A stretch of 64,000 nucleotides of DNA, from the NCBI RefSeq assembly GCF_002343915.1, contig NZ_NETK01000001.1, positions 9,314,001 to 9,378,000 of the forward strand. Direction: 5' to 3'. The position numbers were made by a program, and so were the translations under genes. The DNA comes from Nannocystis exedens. Lineage in GTDB: Bacteria > Myxococcota_A > Polyangia > Nannocystales > Nannocystaceae. This document shows positions 9,788-20,149 of the stretch, piece by piece (the stretch's first letter is position 1; every line of letters begins with the position of its first letter). The notes under the pieces were generated by a model. The model did no database searches, was not told the origin of the DNA, and saw only the letters and a list, made by a program, of their open reading frames with translations.

Positions 9788-10585
9788 ATGCTGCGGCGAC
9801 GCGATTTCCTGGGGGCGACGATCGGGGCGGCGATCGCCGCGATGTTGCCGGGGCGGGCGCGCGCGGGCGCAAAGCCGGTGCGGGTGGCGCTGTACAAGGC
9901 CGGCGGGGTGCATCCGGTGGCCTTCGCCGCGGCCAAAGCGCTGCTCGAGGGGCGCGAGGGCTTTCGCCTGCGCGTGACTGTCCCCGGGGACATCCGCGGC
10001 GGGTCGCTCGCCGACGAGGACGTCGTCGTGTTCATGGGCGGCAGCGGTACGGCCCAGGGGCGCAACCTCGGCGACGTCGGCAAGCAGCAGGTGAAGGACT
10101 TCGTGGCCCGCGGCGGCGGCTACGTGGGCGTGTGCGCCGGGGCGTACATGGCGCTGCAGGGCGAGGACCAGTTCCACAAGCTGCGGATTGTCGCGGGCCG
10201 CAACCTCACCGGGGACTTCTGGCAGCGCGGGATCGAGGGGCTCGAGGTGTCGGCCCCGGGGCGCGAGCCATTCAAGCTGTTCTACGCCAACGGGCCGATC
10301 TTCACGCCGGTGGCCGTCGAGGGGCTCGCGCCCTACGTGCCGCTGGCGACGTTCGTCGGCGAGATCTACAACCTGTCCAAGGGGACAGGCCCCGGGGAGA
10401 TGCCGGGCACGCCGGCGATCACGGCGTCGCAGTTCGGCAAGGGGCGAGTGCTGTTGTTCTCACCCAACCCCATCCTCGGCGGGCGCGGGGTCGTGCACGA
10501 GGCGCTGATGCTGAGCGGCCTGCGCTGGGTGGCGACGCCCGGGGACGTGCGCCCGGACGTGAGCTTCGCCGACGTGTTCGGCTGA
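9788..10585 (+). CDS. Tat-exported BPL_N / glutamine-amidotransferase-like protein
   Basis: 265 residues starting with a twin-arginine signal, MLRRRDFLGATIG, and an Ala-rich hydrophobic stretch to ARA at about 26. The mature part resembles the class I amidotransferase-like fold of the biotin-protein-ligase N-terminal (BPL_N) domain: VFMGGSGTAQ, then the nucleophile-elbow segment GGGYVGVCAGAYMA with Cys, and later FYANGPIF and GKGRVLLFSPNP. The activity is unknown; proteins of this kind are exported and often annotated as hypothetical or ThuA/BPL_N-like. It follows the giant ATPase by about 100 bases and may be read through from that operon, but it has its own start region. Two copies of the dispersed palindrome lie in the coding sequence (9979-9992, 10372-10389). 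Confidence 0.75.
   Translation: MLRRRDFLGATIGAAIAAMLPGRARAGAKPVRVALYKAGGVHPVAFAAAKALLEGREGFRLRVTVPGDIRGGSLADEDVVVFMGGSGTAQGRNLGDVGKQQVKDFVARGGGYVGVCAGAYMALQGEDQFHKLRIVAGRNLTGDFWQRGIEGLEVSAPGREPFKLFYANGPIFTPVAVEGLAPYVPLATFVGEIYNLSKGTGPGEMPGTPAITASQFGKGRVLLFSPNPILGGRGVVHEALMLSGLRWVATPGDVRPDVSFADVFG
9979..9992. repeat. dispersed palindrome, perfect 14-mer, in coding sequence
   Basis: TGTCCCCGGGGACA lies in frame inside the BPL_N-like gene and encodes part of VTVPGDIRG. It is one copy of the TGTCC..GGACA family. Confidence 0.6.
10372..10389. repeat. dispersed palindrome, 7-bp arms, in coding sequence
   Basis: CCTGTCC-AAGG-GGACAGG, a perfect inverted repeat inside the BPL_N-like gene, encoding part of NLSKGTGPG. 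Confidence 0.65.
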
Positions 10586-10602
10586 GCGCGCGCCGTACCT
10601 TT

Positions 10603-10672
10603 CCTGATCAGTCCGTCAGGATATGTCCCATCGGTCATGTCTCATCGGTCATGTCCGATCAGACATGCCCCG
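10603..10672. repeat. 14-bp tandem repeats built from the ATGTCC half-site
   Basis: Three head-to-tail 14-mers occupy 10623-10664: ATGTCCCATCGGTC, ATGTCTCATCGGTC and ATGTCCGATCAGAC, followed by a partial fourth. They are preceded by the inverted repeat CCTGA-N8-TCAGG (10603-10620). The block sits between two convergent genes, just before a terminator hairpin. Confidence 0.7.
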
Positions 10673-10683
10673 AGAAAGCGCGA

Positions 10684-10713
10684 AGAGCTCCGCGACGGGC
10701 GTCGCGGAGCTCT
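10684..10713. terminator. bidirectional hairpin between convergent genes
   Basis: A perfect 13-bp stem (agagctccgcgac paired with gtcgcggagctct) with a 4-base loop lies between the ends of the BPL_N-like gene and htpG. There is no T-run on either side, so it may work as a stem-only or Rho-assisted terminator for both. Confidence 0.6.
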
Positions 10714-10731
10714 GCAGGTCCGGCGGGCGGC

Positions 10732-12624
<1,893 letters not shown>

Positions 12625-12888
12625 GGGGCACCTTCGGCAAAACGAATCGGAGGGTTGTCGCGGGCCGCCGGCACGCGCGCCAGCGGACTTCAGCACGCGG
12701 GCGCCACCGGGCGGCGTCGGGCGTGAAGGTAAACCCACCCCCAGGTGCGTCAAGTGGCGCCGGCGAGGTTCGCGGCGGGTGTTCGGGCGGCGCGCTCGGT
12801 CGCGGCGGGCGTCGAACCAATGATTCGTCGCGCGTGCGCGCCGAGGGGCGCACGCGCGACGCGTCGTCGACGGCGATCGATCCGCCGA

Positions 12889-13797
12889 TCAGCCGATCAG
12901 GCTGCTCAGCTTCGGCGCGGCGACGTTGGCCAGGCGGCGGTGCCACAGCTGCGCGCCCACGAATTCGTCGGCGCGCGTGATGTGATCGGTGAGCCGCGCG
13001 GTGACCTTGAAGCCGAGCTCGCTGTAGACCTGATTGCTCAGCGTCCAGTCCGCGGCGCACAGCGCGAACACGCTGGCGGTCTCCTGCTTGTGCAGCTCGT
13101 CGAGCAGCGCCTTCACGCAGTACTCGAGCACCGGCAGCTCGATGTCCTTCACCGGCGGCGTCAGCATGTCGACCTTGGCGTGGCCGAACGAGCTGTCGGT
13201 CTCGGCGCCGACCCAGTACTCCTTTTTGCCGGTCTTGGCGTGGATCGCCAGGTCGGGGTTGAACACGCCGCGGCGGAACGGGGCGTACAGCGCGTCCTGG
13301 CCGACGCCGCGGACGATGTCCTGCAGCAGCACGGGGTCGCGGATGAAGTCGACGGTGAGGCCGCGCGGCTTGGGCACGGACTTGAGGTCCTTGTCCTTGC
13401 CTTCCTTGCCCGGCAACGCCAGCGGCGCGCCCATCTTCGGCGCCCCGCCCTGAATCGGCTCACCGTCCTCGGTGTAGACGCGACTCATGATATAGGCGTC
13501 GGCGGTGCGGAAATAACCCGGGATCGCACCCTCGCGCGAGAAGCCGACGCTGCGCCAGCTCTTCGAGTCTTGCTTCTCGACCACCGTGAAGACCTTGCGC
13601 AGACCCTCGGCGCGCGCGATCCGGTCGAAGAAGTCGCGCTTCTGCTGGTAGTTGCCGACGCGGTAGTCGAACACGCGGAGGTTGTGGTGCCGACGGTTCA
13701 GCAGGAAACAGAAGTCGATGTCGCCCTTGCGGTAGTAGATCTCTTCGACCGGCTCGTCGGTCCCGGAAGAGATCTGGGCGGCTGGCTGGCTGGACAT
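12889..13797 (-). CDS. GNAT-like acetyltransferase of unknown substrate
   Basis: 302 residues. The region RKVFTVVEKQDSKSWRSVGFSREGAIPGYFRTADAYIMSRVY resembles the core of GNAT enzymes, and the pattern of a distorted acetyl-CoA site followed by 'GFxxEGxIPGYF' recalls beta-lysine N-acetyltransferases (AblB-like). A second segment near the C-terminus (DWTLSNQVYSELGFKVTARLTDHI) looks like a second GNAT half. No lysine 2,3-aminomutase gene is adjacent, so an osmolyte role is not supported by context. It is transcribed divergently from the PQQ-propeller lipoprotein and lies 264 bases upstream of htpG on the same strand. Confidence 0.55.
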   Translation of the reverse strand: MSSQPAAQISSGTDEPVEEIYYRKGDIDFCFLLNRRHHNLRVFDYRVGNYQQKRDFFDRIARAEGLRKVFTVVEKQDSKSWRSVGFSREGAIPGYFRTADAYIMSRVYTEDGEPIQGGAPKMGAPLALPGKEGKDKDLKSVPKPRGLTVDFIRDPVLLQDIVRGVGQDALYAPFRRGVFNPDLAIHAKTGKKEYWVGAETDSSFGHAKVDMLTPPVKDIELPVLEYCVKALLDELHKQETASVFALCAADWTLSNQVYSELGFKVTARLTDHITRADEFVGAQLWHRRLANVAAPKLSSLIG

Positions 13798-14144
13798 GCG
13801 TGCTCCTCAGGCGCAAAGAAGGCCCAGAGGGCCAGAAATCCGAGCCAGACCCAGAATGCGACAGAACGTCGTTCGGGGGCTGCTCAGAGGGTGAATCGAG
13901 GGGAACACAGGGCGGGTTCGGGGTGGTGCGTCGAAGGCGCGCCTGCAGGAAAAAGGGGCTGCCCGGGGGCAGCGGGCGACGCCCGGTCCCGCGCGGGAAG
14001 TCGCGCTGGGGGGCGTTTTTTCCCGCGAATATCGGGATACAGGTACCACCCCAAAATGTTGATGTCAAAGCCGAGCCGAAGGTAGATTGCCGCAAAGGCA
14101 AGAGTTTTCGCTCACTTGGTCGCGCCCGGCAAAGGACTCCTGGA
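13798..14144. other. divergent intergenic region
   Basis: No gene is visible in these 347 bases, although the downstream frame is open through them. The translated extension is Arg/Gly/Pro-rich without a start signal. A short inverted repeat, tcccg-N7-cggga, lies near 14024-14040. Confidence 0.5.
14059..14088 (+). promoter_or_regulatory. possible sigma-70-type promoter
   Basis: TTGATG (14059-14064) and TAGATT (14083-14088) are separated by 18 bases, in an AT-richer patch than its surroundings, about 57 bases upstream of the GTG of the propeller lipoprotein. Confidence 0.35.
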
Positions 14145-15479
14145 GTGTCGCGCAGAAGTCGAAGTAACGATGTTCTAGGGCTTGCGCTGACGGTCGCCGG
14201 AGTGCTCGGTGCGGCCGGGTGCCAGTGGACCGAGGCGACCGAGGCGCCGGCCACCCAGGACGCGGGTTGCACCAAGGACACCGACTGCAAAGGCGACCGA
14301 ATCTGCGAAAAAGGGGCCTGCGTGGCCCCCAGACCGCCCGAGGCGGCTGTATCTGCAACGTCGCGCGCGCCGGCGCCGGCGACCGGCAAGTGGGCCCGCG
14401 GCGGCCCCGGCCACGCCGGGCCGACGAAGGGAAAGGGGCCCACGGAGGAGCCGAAGGAGCTGTGGGACCGCGATCTCGGCGCGGTGGTGTTCGCCTCACC
14501 GGCGCTCGGCAAGGTCGGCGGTGAGGCCGCGGCGCTGGTCGGGACGCACGCGGGCCGCTTCGTCGGGGTGGCGCTCGGCGGTCCGCGCGCCGGCGAGATC
14601 GTGCTCGACGTGACGCTCGGCGGGATGGTGTGGGCCACGGCCGCGGTCGCTGGTCATCGCGCGTTCGTCGGCGCCGACGACGACACGCTCTACGCGATCG
14701 ACCTCGACAAGCAGGCGATCGCGTGGACCCTCAAGCTCGGCAACTGCGACGGCGCGCGCGTGCCGGGCCCCGAAGGCGCCCGCTGCGACGCCGACGGCGG
14801 CCCGACGATCGCGCCCGACGGCGACCTCATCCTCGGCGCCGACGGGGTCTATCGCATCAGTCCCGAAGGACAGATTCGCTGGCACTACCCGGCCGACGCG
14901 TCGATCCAGGCCAAGCACGTGTTCGCGGCCCCGCTGGTGGCGGGCGACGGCACGATCTACGTCGGAGGACAGGACGGATTGTTCATGTCCCTCAGCGCAG
15001 ACGGCGCGATGCAGTGGACGTACTCGATCCGGGCCGACGTCGACGGCGGGCCGGCGCTCGGCGAAAACGGGGCGATCTACGTCGGCGCCGACGACGGCCG
15101 CGTGCACGCGCTGCGCACCGACGGCAGCCTGCGCTGGAGCTTCGTGGCGCAGAAGGACATCCGCTCGGCGGTCGCCCTCGGCGAGGGCGGGGCGGTCTAC
15201 GCGACGTCGTTCGACGGCAACCTTTACGCGCTGTCCCCGGGCGGCGACGTGAAGTGGGTGCTGCCGACCGGCGGCAAGATCCACGCGACGCCGGTGGTCG
15301 ACGCCGCCGGCAACATCTTCTTCGGCAGCCAGGACGAGCGGCTCTACGCGGTGTCGCCGCGCGGCAAGGTGCTGTGGACGCTCGAGCTCGGCGCCGACAT
15401 CGACTCGTCGGTCGCGATCACGGACGACGGCACGCTCGTCGTCGGCTGCGATGACGGTCACCTCCGGGCCTTTCGTTAG
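14145..15479 (+). CDS. PQQ-type beta-propeller lipoprotein
   Basis: 444 residues from GTG 14145, which has AAAGGA about 9 bases upstream and gives a proper lipoprotein signal (MSRRSRS, then a hydrophobic stretch ending LGAAGC). After the lipid Cys come a short Cys motif (CTKDTDCKGDRICEKGACV) and a Pro/Ala/Gly linker. From about residue 110 to the end there are repeated blades with the pattern GxIYVGxxDGxxxALxxDGxxxW, as in PQQ-like or BamB-like propellers (GAIYVGADDGRVHALRTDGSLRW is one example). It is probably an outer-membrane or periplasmic scaffold or binding protein; no enzyme active site is visible, so I do not call it a dehydrogenase. RNase R follows on the same strand after about 100 bases. 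Confidence 0.8.
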   Translation: MSRRSRSNDVLGLALTVAGVLGAAGCQWTEATEAPATQDAGCTKDTDCKGDRICEKGACVAPRPPEAAVSATSRAPAPATGKWARGGPGHAGPTKGKGPTEEPKELWDRDLGAVVFASPALGKVGGEAAALVGTHAGRFVGVALGGPRAGEIVLDVTLGGMVWATAAVAGHRAFVGADDDTLYAIDLDKQAIAWTLKLGNCDGARVPGPEGARCDADGGPTIAPDGDLILGADGVYRISPEGQIRWHYPADASIQAKHVFAAPLVAGDGTIYVGGQDGLFMSLSADGAMQWTYSIRADVDGGPALGENGAIYVGADDGRVHALRTDGSLRWSFVAQKDIRSAVALGEGGAVYATSFDGNLYALSPGGDVKWVLPTGGKIHATPVVDAAGNIFFGSQDERLYAVSPRGKVLWTLELGADIDSSVAITDDGTLVVGCDDGHLRAFR

Positions 15480-15575
15480 CGGCGAAGCGCTCTTCGGGCG
15501 TGCTTGCGCGCGCGTGCGTTTGCCGCGCGTCGTCGCGGGTTGCGCGGGGGGTTTGGCGTCGGCATCTTCTCGCGC

Positions 15576-17585
15576 GTGAGTAAAGAAGAGAAAAAGGGGG
15601 CTGCGGCCGCGAAGCTGGTCGTCAACCCCGGAGGCTTCGGCTTCGCCGAGCGCCTCGATGGTGAAGGTACTGTTTTCATTCCCCGCGGCCGCCTGGGCGC
15701 CGCGCTGGACGGCGACGAGGTGGAGGTCCACAGCTGGCCGTCCGAGAAGGGCTTCGAGGGAGAGATCGTGCGGATCGTGCGCCGCGGTCGCACGCGTCTG
15801 ACCGGGCAGGTGCGCCGGATCGGCCGCGTCCGCGTGCTCGAGTGCGACGATCCGCGCGTGCTGCTGCGGCCGGACGTCGAGGACGACACGCCTGTCCCCG
15901 AGGACATCGTGGTGGTCGCCGCGATCACGCGCTACCCGAACGACGCCCGCGACGGCGGGGTGGTCCGGATCGAGCGACTGCTGGGGCCGCCGAACACGCT
16001 GGCGACCGAGCAGGCGAAGATCCTGCTCGAGTACAACATCGACCCCGAGTTCGCGGCGGACGTGCTGGCCGAGGCCGAGGCGGTGCCGGAGACGGTGCAG
16101 CCGGAGGACCTGGCGAACCGCGCCGACCTGCGCGGGCTCGAGTTCATGACGATCGATCCGGTCGACGCCCGCGACTTCGACGACGCCGTGTGCGTCGAGG
16201 AGATCGCCGGCGAGGGGCCGCACGGGGCGGTGCGCGTCCACGTGGCCGTGGCCGACGTGTCGCACTACGTCCGCGAGGGCACGGCGATCGATCGCGAGGC
16301 GGCCTGGCGCTGCTTCTCGTGCTACCTGCCCAACAGGTCGATCCCGATGCTGCCGCGGGCGCTGTCGTCGCACATGTGCTCGCTGGTGCCGGAGCAGGAC
16401 CGCCTGGCGATGGTGGCGAGCTTCCGCCTCGAGGCCGACGGCGAGATCGACGAGCTGGTGCTCCGCGCGGCGGTCATCCACAGCCGCAAGCGCCTGACCT
16501 ACGAGGAGGTCGCGGCCGTGCTGTCCGATGAGACCGGTAGCCAGCCGACCCAGCCGCCGGAGGTCCGCTCGCGGATCGCGGCGCTGCGAGCGGCGGCCGA
16601 CCGGCTGCGCGCGCGGCGGCTGCGGCGCGGGGCGATCGAGCTCAGCGTGCCCGAGATCAAGGTGCTGCTCGACCAGGACGATCCGGAGCGGATCCGCGAC
16701 ATCGTGCCGACGCGCGCCAGCTCCGAGCTGGCGCGAGCCTACAACCTGATCGAGGAGCTGATGCTGGCCGCCAACGAGGCGGTCGCGCGCGTCGCCGTGT
16801 CGGCCAAGCTGCCGCTGGTCTACCGGATCCACGCGCCGCCCGACCCGGTGCGGCTCGAGCAGCTGGCGACGGTGGCCGAGGCGCTGGGCGCCAAGGCCGA
16901 CCCGGAGAAGCTGACCACGCCGCGCGGGGCGCAGAAGTTCCTGAGCCGCACGCAGCACCACCCGCGCCGCGCCGCGCTGCACATGTTCATGCTGCGGGCG
17001 ATGGCCCAGGCGCAGTACAGCGTCGACAACGTGGGCCACTTCGCGCTCGCCAGCGACGCCTACGCGCACTTCACGTCGCCGATCCGGCGCTACCCGGACC
17101 TGATCGTCCACCGCGTGCTCAAGGCGCACCTGGCGAAGATCGGCGGGCTGCCCGGGCCGGAGCCGGTGCCGGCGATGCCGCAGCGCGAGCAGACGGCGGA
17201 ACAGGCGGCCCGCAGCAGCCTGCGCGAGCGGGCGGTCGCCGACGCCGAGCGCGACAGCAAGTCGTTGTTCGCGGCGCTCTACATGCGCGACCGCGTCGGC
17301 GACCGGTTCGAGGCCACGGTCTCGGGCATCGGCTCGCCCGGGGTGTTCGTGCAGGTCGACCGGCCGTTCGTCGACGGCCTGGTGCGCCTCGGCAACCTCG
17401 AGCGCGACCGCGGCGAGGTGTTCCAGCTCGACACGACCGGGGTCAAGCTGGTCGGCCAGCGCACCGGCTTCACCCTGACGGTCGGCGACCGAGTGGTGGT
17501 CGAGGTGATCGACAGCAGCGTGCAGCGGCGCAAGATCGAGTTCGCGTTCGTGATGCGCATGTCTGAAGGGACAGGCAAGCACTAG
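15576..17585 (+). CDS. rnr: RNase R / RNase II family 3'-5' exoribonuclease
   Basis: 669 residues from GTG 15576. Order of domains: an OB cold-shock domain at the N-terminus (VVNPGGFGFAERL, GTVFIPRGRL), a second OB region, the RNB catalytic domain with TIDPVDARDFDDAV carrying the metal-binding aspartates, HFTSPIRRYPDLIVHR, and a C-terminal S1 domain (FEATVSGIGSPGVFVQV). It lacks the N-terminal helix-turn-helix and long basic tail of E. coli RNase R, so it is a short form. An alternative TTG at 15504 adds 24 Arg/Gly-rich residues; neither start has a good Shine-Dalgarno. A copy of the dispersed palindrome lies in frame at 15893-15906, and another overlaps the last codons (17559-17574). Confidence 0.88.
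   Translation: MSKEEKKGAAAAKLVVNPGGFGFAERLDGEGTVFIPRGRLGAALDGDEVEVHSWPSEKGFEGEIVRIVRRGRTRLTGQVRRIGRVRVLECDDPRVLLRPDVEDDTPVPEDIVVVAAITRYPNDARDGGVVRIERLLGPPNTLATEQAKILLEYNIDPEFAADVLAEAEAVPETVQPEDLANRADLRGLEFMTIDPVDARDFDDAVCVEEIAGEGPHGAVRVHVAVADVSHYVREGTAIDREAAWRCFSCYLPNRSIPMLPRALSSHMCSLVPEQDRLAMVASFRLEADGEIDELVLRAAVIHSRKRLTYEEVAAVLSDETGSQPTQPPEVRSRIAALRAAADRLRARRLRRGAIELSVPEIKVLLDQDDPERIRDIVPTRASSELARAYNLIEELMLAANEAVARVAVSAKLPLVYRIHAPPDPVRLEQLATVAEALGAKADPEKLTTPRGAQKFLSRTQHHPRRAALHMFMLRAMAQAQYSVDNVGHFALASDAYAHFTSPIRRYPDLIVHRVLKAHLAKIGGLPGPEPVPAMPQREQTAEQAARSSLRERAVADAERDSKSLFAALYMRDRVGDRFEATVSGIGSPGVFVQVDRPFVDGLVRLGNLERDRGEVFQLDTTGVKLVGQRTGFTLTVGDRVVVEVIDSSVQRRKIEFAFVMRMSEGTGKH
15893..15906. 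repeat. dispersed palindrome in the RNase R gene
   Basis: TGTCC-CCGA-GGACA, in frame, encoding part of TPVPEDIV. One of the family described under the palindrome finding. Confidence 0.5.
17559..17574. repeat. dispersed palindrome at the 3' end of RNase R
   Basis: ATGTCT-GAAG-GGACAG overlaps the final codons of the RNase R gene. Further half-sites follow at about 17615 (aaaggacagg). Confidence 0.5.
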
Positions 17586-17747
17586 ACGCGGGCGCGAGGT
17601 CGGGCCTGCTCGAAAGGACAGGCGATCGCGAGGGCGCGGTCGCGTGTCTCGAGGGCTAGGTGCGGCCGGCGTCTGGCCGGCGCGAGGGGGCAGGGAGGCG
17701 GCGCCGGCGACGCGATCGCAGCCCGGGCGTCGCGCCCGCGCCCGGCG

Positions 17748-18875
17748 TCAGCGCAGGCGGTCGAGGACGCCGTAGAGCGCGTCGAGGTTGGCGCGGCCGA
17801 GCTTGCGGCAGCGCTCGGGCGACCAGCCGACCAACTCGTGCGGCGAGTCGGCGGTGTCCTTGAACGGCTGCTCGAGCGTCATCGACAGGCAGCCGAAGCG
17901 GTCGGCGACGAAGGTGGTGCACATCGTCATGTTGGCGGCGCCCGGGGCCACCGCGTCGTAGCCGTGCTCGAGCTGGAAGTCGGGGCTGCTGCGCATCAGC
18001 AGGCGCTCGTACTCGTCCTGCAGGTCGAGCACGCGCCTCGTGACGGAGGCGACGCCGTCGGGGCCGGCGATGAAGTTGTAGGGCAGGGCCTCGTCGCCGT
18101 GGACGTCGAGGCAGAAGTCGACGCCGGTCTGCTCCATCCGCTTGCGGACGTAGTAGACCTCGGGGCTGCGCTCGCGCGTGGGCTCCTGCCACTCGCGGTT
18201 GAGGTTGGCGCCGGCGGCGTTGGTGCGCAGGTTGCCGCGGAACGCGCCGTCGGGGTTCATGTTGGGGACGCAGTAGAAGACGGCCCTGGCGAGCAGCTGG
18301 CGCGCGACCGGATCCTCGTCGTCGAGCAGGCGCTCGAGCAGGCCCTCCATGAGCCACTCGGCCATGGTCTCGCCGGGGTGCTGGCGGGCGACGATCCAGC
18401 ACACGCGCTTGTCCGCCGCCGGCTCGCCGATGACGAGGAGGTCGAGGTCGCGGCCGTCGAGGGTGGCGCCGAGCAGCTCGTGGCGGCACCGCGGGGACGT
18501 CTGACAGGCGGCGACGAGGTCCTGGTGGCGCTCGTGCGAGTAAGGCGCGAAGTAGGCGTACCAGACGCTGTCGTGCTCGGGGGTGTGGCGGATCGTGAGG
18601 CGCTTGCCGTCGTAGTCGGTCGGCACGCGGAACCAGAGCTCGCGATCGTAGGAGGCGACGGCGCGGTAGTCCTTCCAGCCCGGCGGGTAGCTGCTGCTGC
18701 CGGCGTTGTCGATGTGCAGCGCGAGCGGGGTGTCACGCACGCCGGAGGCGCGGAAGTAGAACCACTGGTAGAAGTCGGAGTTGTTGTCGCGGCGGATCTC
18801 GAGGTGAGCGTCGCCGGGGTCGGCGATGTCGCGGACGAGGATGTTGCCGCCGTCGAAGTTGCTGGTGATCTGCAT
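17748..18875 (-). CDS. M14-family zinc carboxypeptidase (cytosolic carboxypeptidase-like)
   Basis: 375 residues from ATG 18875 (MQITSNFDGGNILV), the position where cytosolic-type M14 proteins begin their N-terminal beta domain; the open frame runs on to 18983 without family resemblance. Zinc ligands are visible in RQHPGETMAEW (His, Glu) and CLDVHGDEALP (His), with the substrate-binding NMNPDG and NLNREW motifs between them, and the catalytic Glu in MTLEQPFKD near the C-terminus. This layout is that of AGBL/Nna1-like carboxypeptidases, which trim C-terminal residues. There is no signal peptide, so it is cytoplasmic. It is convergent with RNase R. Confidence 0.88.
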   Translation of the reverse strand: MQITSNFDGGNILVRDIADPGDAHLEIRRDNNSDFYQWFYFRASGVRDTPLALHIDNAGSSSYPPGWKDYRAVASYDRELWFRVPTDYDGKRLTIRHTPEHDSVWYAYFAPYSHERHQDLVAACQTSPRCRHELLGATLDGRDLDLLVIGEPAADKRVCWIVARQHPGETMAEWLMEGLLERLLDDEDPVARQLLARAVFYCVPNMNPDGAFRGNLRTNAAGANLNREWQEPTRERSPEVYYVRKRMEQTGVDFCLDVHGDEALPYNFIAGPDGVASVTRRVLDLQDEYERLLMRSSPDFQLEHGYDAVAPGAANMTMCTTFVADRFGCLSMTLEQPFKDTADSPHELVGWSPERCRKLGRANLDALYGVLDRLR

Positions 18876-18999
18876 CGGTCCGCGCGAAGTGTCCGGCGCA
18901 TCGGCGGTCCGCGCAAGTTCGGGCGCGTGACGAAGGAACCAAGCAAAACGCCGAGGTCGCGGGGACCTCGGCGCTGCGTTCACGCGGACGCGTGCAGGC

Positions 19000-19923
19000 T
19001 CAGAGCTTCTTCAACGCGAGGTCGAGCTGGCCGACACAGTGGTTGTAGGCGTTGCCCGAGTCGAGGCATTGATTGAACTGCTTCTCGATCAGCACGATGG
19101 GCTTGCTGGCCGGCTTGTGGGCGCCCTGGTTGGGGTCGCCGCCTTCGCCGCCCCACTCGCCGCCTTCCTCGCCGGGGAGGTCGCCGGTCTCGCCGCCGAT
19201 CTCGCCGCCGCCGTCCTCGCCGCCCCATTCGGCGTTGCCCTCCTGGCCGCCTTCCTCGCCGGGCAGGGGACCTTCGCCGCCGCCGTCCTCGCCGCCCCAT
19301 TCGGCGTTGCCCTCCTGGCCTCCTTCCTCGCCGGGCAGGGGACCTTCGCCGCCGCCTTCTTCACCGCCCCACTCGGCCTGGCCTTCCTCGCCGCCTTCCT
19401 CGCCGGGGAACGGGCCCTCGCCGCCTTCCTCACCGCCCCACTCGGCCTGGCCCTCCTCGCCGCCTTCCTCGCCGGGGAACGGGCCTTCGCCGCCTTCCTC
19501 GCCGCCCCATTCGGCCTGGCCTTCCTCGCCGCCCTCTTCACCGGGGTTGGGGCCTTCGCCGCCGCCCTCTTCCTCGCCGCCCCACTCGGCCTGGCCTTCC
19601 TCGCCGCCCTCCTCGCCGGGGTCGGGCGGGCCGCTCTCGCCCTGCTCGCCGCCCTCGCCGCCTTCCTCCCAGCCGCCGGTGCCGGGGTCGGGGACGCCGC
19701 CCTCTTCGTGGTGGCCGCCTTCCTCGACGCCGCCCTCTTCACCGGGGAGGCCGCCCTCTTCCTCGCCCTGGCCGCCTTCTTCGCCGCCTTCACCCTTTTC
19801 GTCGCCGTCCTCGTAGCCGTCGATATCGAGCTTCGAGATGCCACACGCGGGGATGACGAGCGGCGTGACGATCAGTGAGAGGAGCGGGAGGTTACGAAGC
19901 CAGCGGAGAGCGTTGCGTTGCAT
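19000..19923 (-). CDS. Gly/Glu-rich tandem-repeat lipoprotein
   Basis: 307 residues with a lipoprotein signal (MQRNALRWLRN, hydrophobic stretch, VIPAC at about 27). The body is extremely acidic and almost free of hydrophobics except single Trp residues. It contains about six tandem copies of a 23-28-residue unit, PGEEGGEEGQAEWGGEEGG plus a variable EGP tail; the last two copies carry Q and N substitutions. A non-repetitive C-terminal helix with two Cys (KQFNQCLDSGNAYNHCVGQL) closes the protein. I do not recognise the family. The repeat may be an extended surface spacer, a cation sink or a matrix component. The C-terminal Cys pair could form a disulfide. Confidence 0.75.
   Translation of the reverse strand: MQRNALRWLRNLPLLSLIVTPLVIPACGISKLDIDGYEDGDEKGEGGEEGGQGEEEGGLPGEEGGVEEGGHHEEGGVPDPGTGGWEEGGEGGEQGESGPPDPGEEGGEEGQAEWGGEEEGGGEGPNPGEEGGEEGQAEWGGEEGGEGPFPGEEGGEEGQAEWGGEEGGEGPFPGEEGGEEGQAEWGGEEGGGEGPLPGEEGGQEGNAEWGGEDGGGEGPLPGEEGGQEGNAEWGGEDGGGEIGGETGDLPGEEGGEWGGEGGDPNQGAHKPASKPIVLIEKQFNQCLDSGNAYNHCVGQLDLALKKL
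19150..19640. repeat. in-gene tandem repeat, about 70-84 bp period
   Basis: Coding repeat underlying the PGEEGG..AEWGG units of the acidic lipoprotein. All copies keep the reading frame. The near-identical neighbouring copies at about 19220-19340 imply recent duplication. Confidence 0.75.
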
Positions 19924-20149
19924 GGGAGTACCGTGACGAAAAAAGAACAGTAAGTGCGTCGATGGATCCGAAGCCGAACGATTTCATCGTGCCCGACACT
20001 GTCAGACTCGGCAAGGGGGGACGTCGGAATTGCGAGGGATGGCCCGCCGGCCGGCGACCGAGACCGCGCGTGTTGGTTGACTGTGTTCCGCGTCGCAATG
20101 GGGTCAGGGTGTGACCGGCCGGACGCGGTACAGTGCCGGCGGAGGAAGC

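Noticed and set aside
2049..9872. 2607-residue open frame antisense to the flotillin/ATPase operon
   Set aside because: It mirrors codon-position bias of the plus-strand genes, is Leu/Arg/Glu/Val-rich throughout and has no domain or start signal. The plus-strand genes have clear motifs, so this is a GC-driven shadow.
14496..17582. 1028-residue antisense frame over the propeller and RNase R genes
   Set aside because: Same shadow effect; low-complexity composition and full overlap with two well-supported genes.
19039..19878. Plus-strand frame rich in Ala/Leu/Phe opposite the Gly/Glu lipoprotein
   Set aside because: It looks like a repeated membrane protein but is only the complement of the acidic repeat; the minus strand has a lipobox and a non-repetitive C-terminus.
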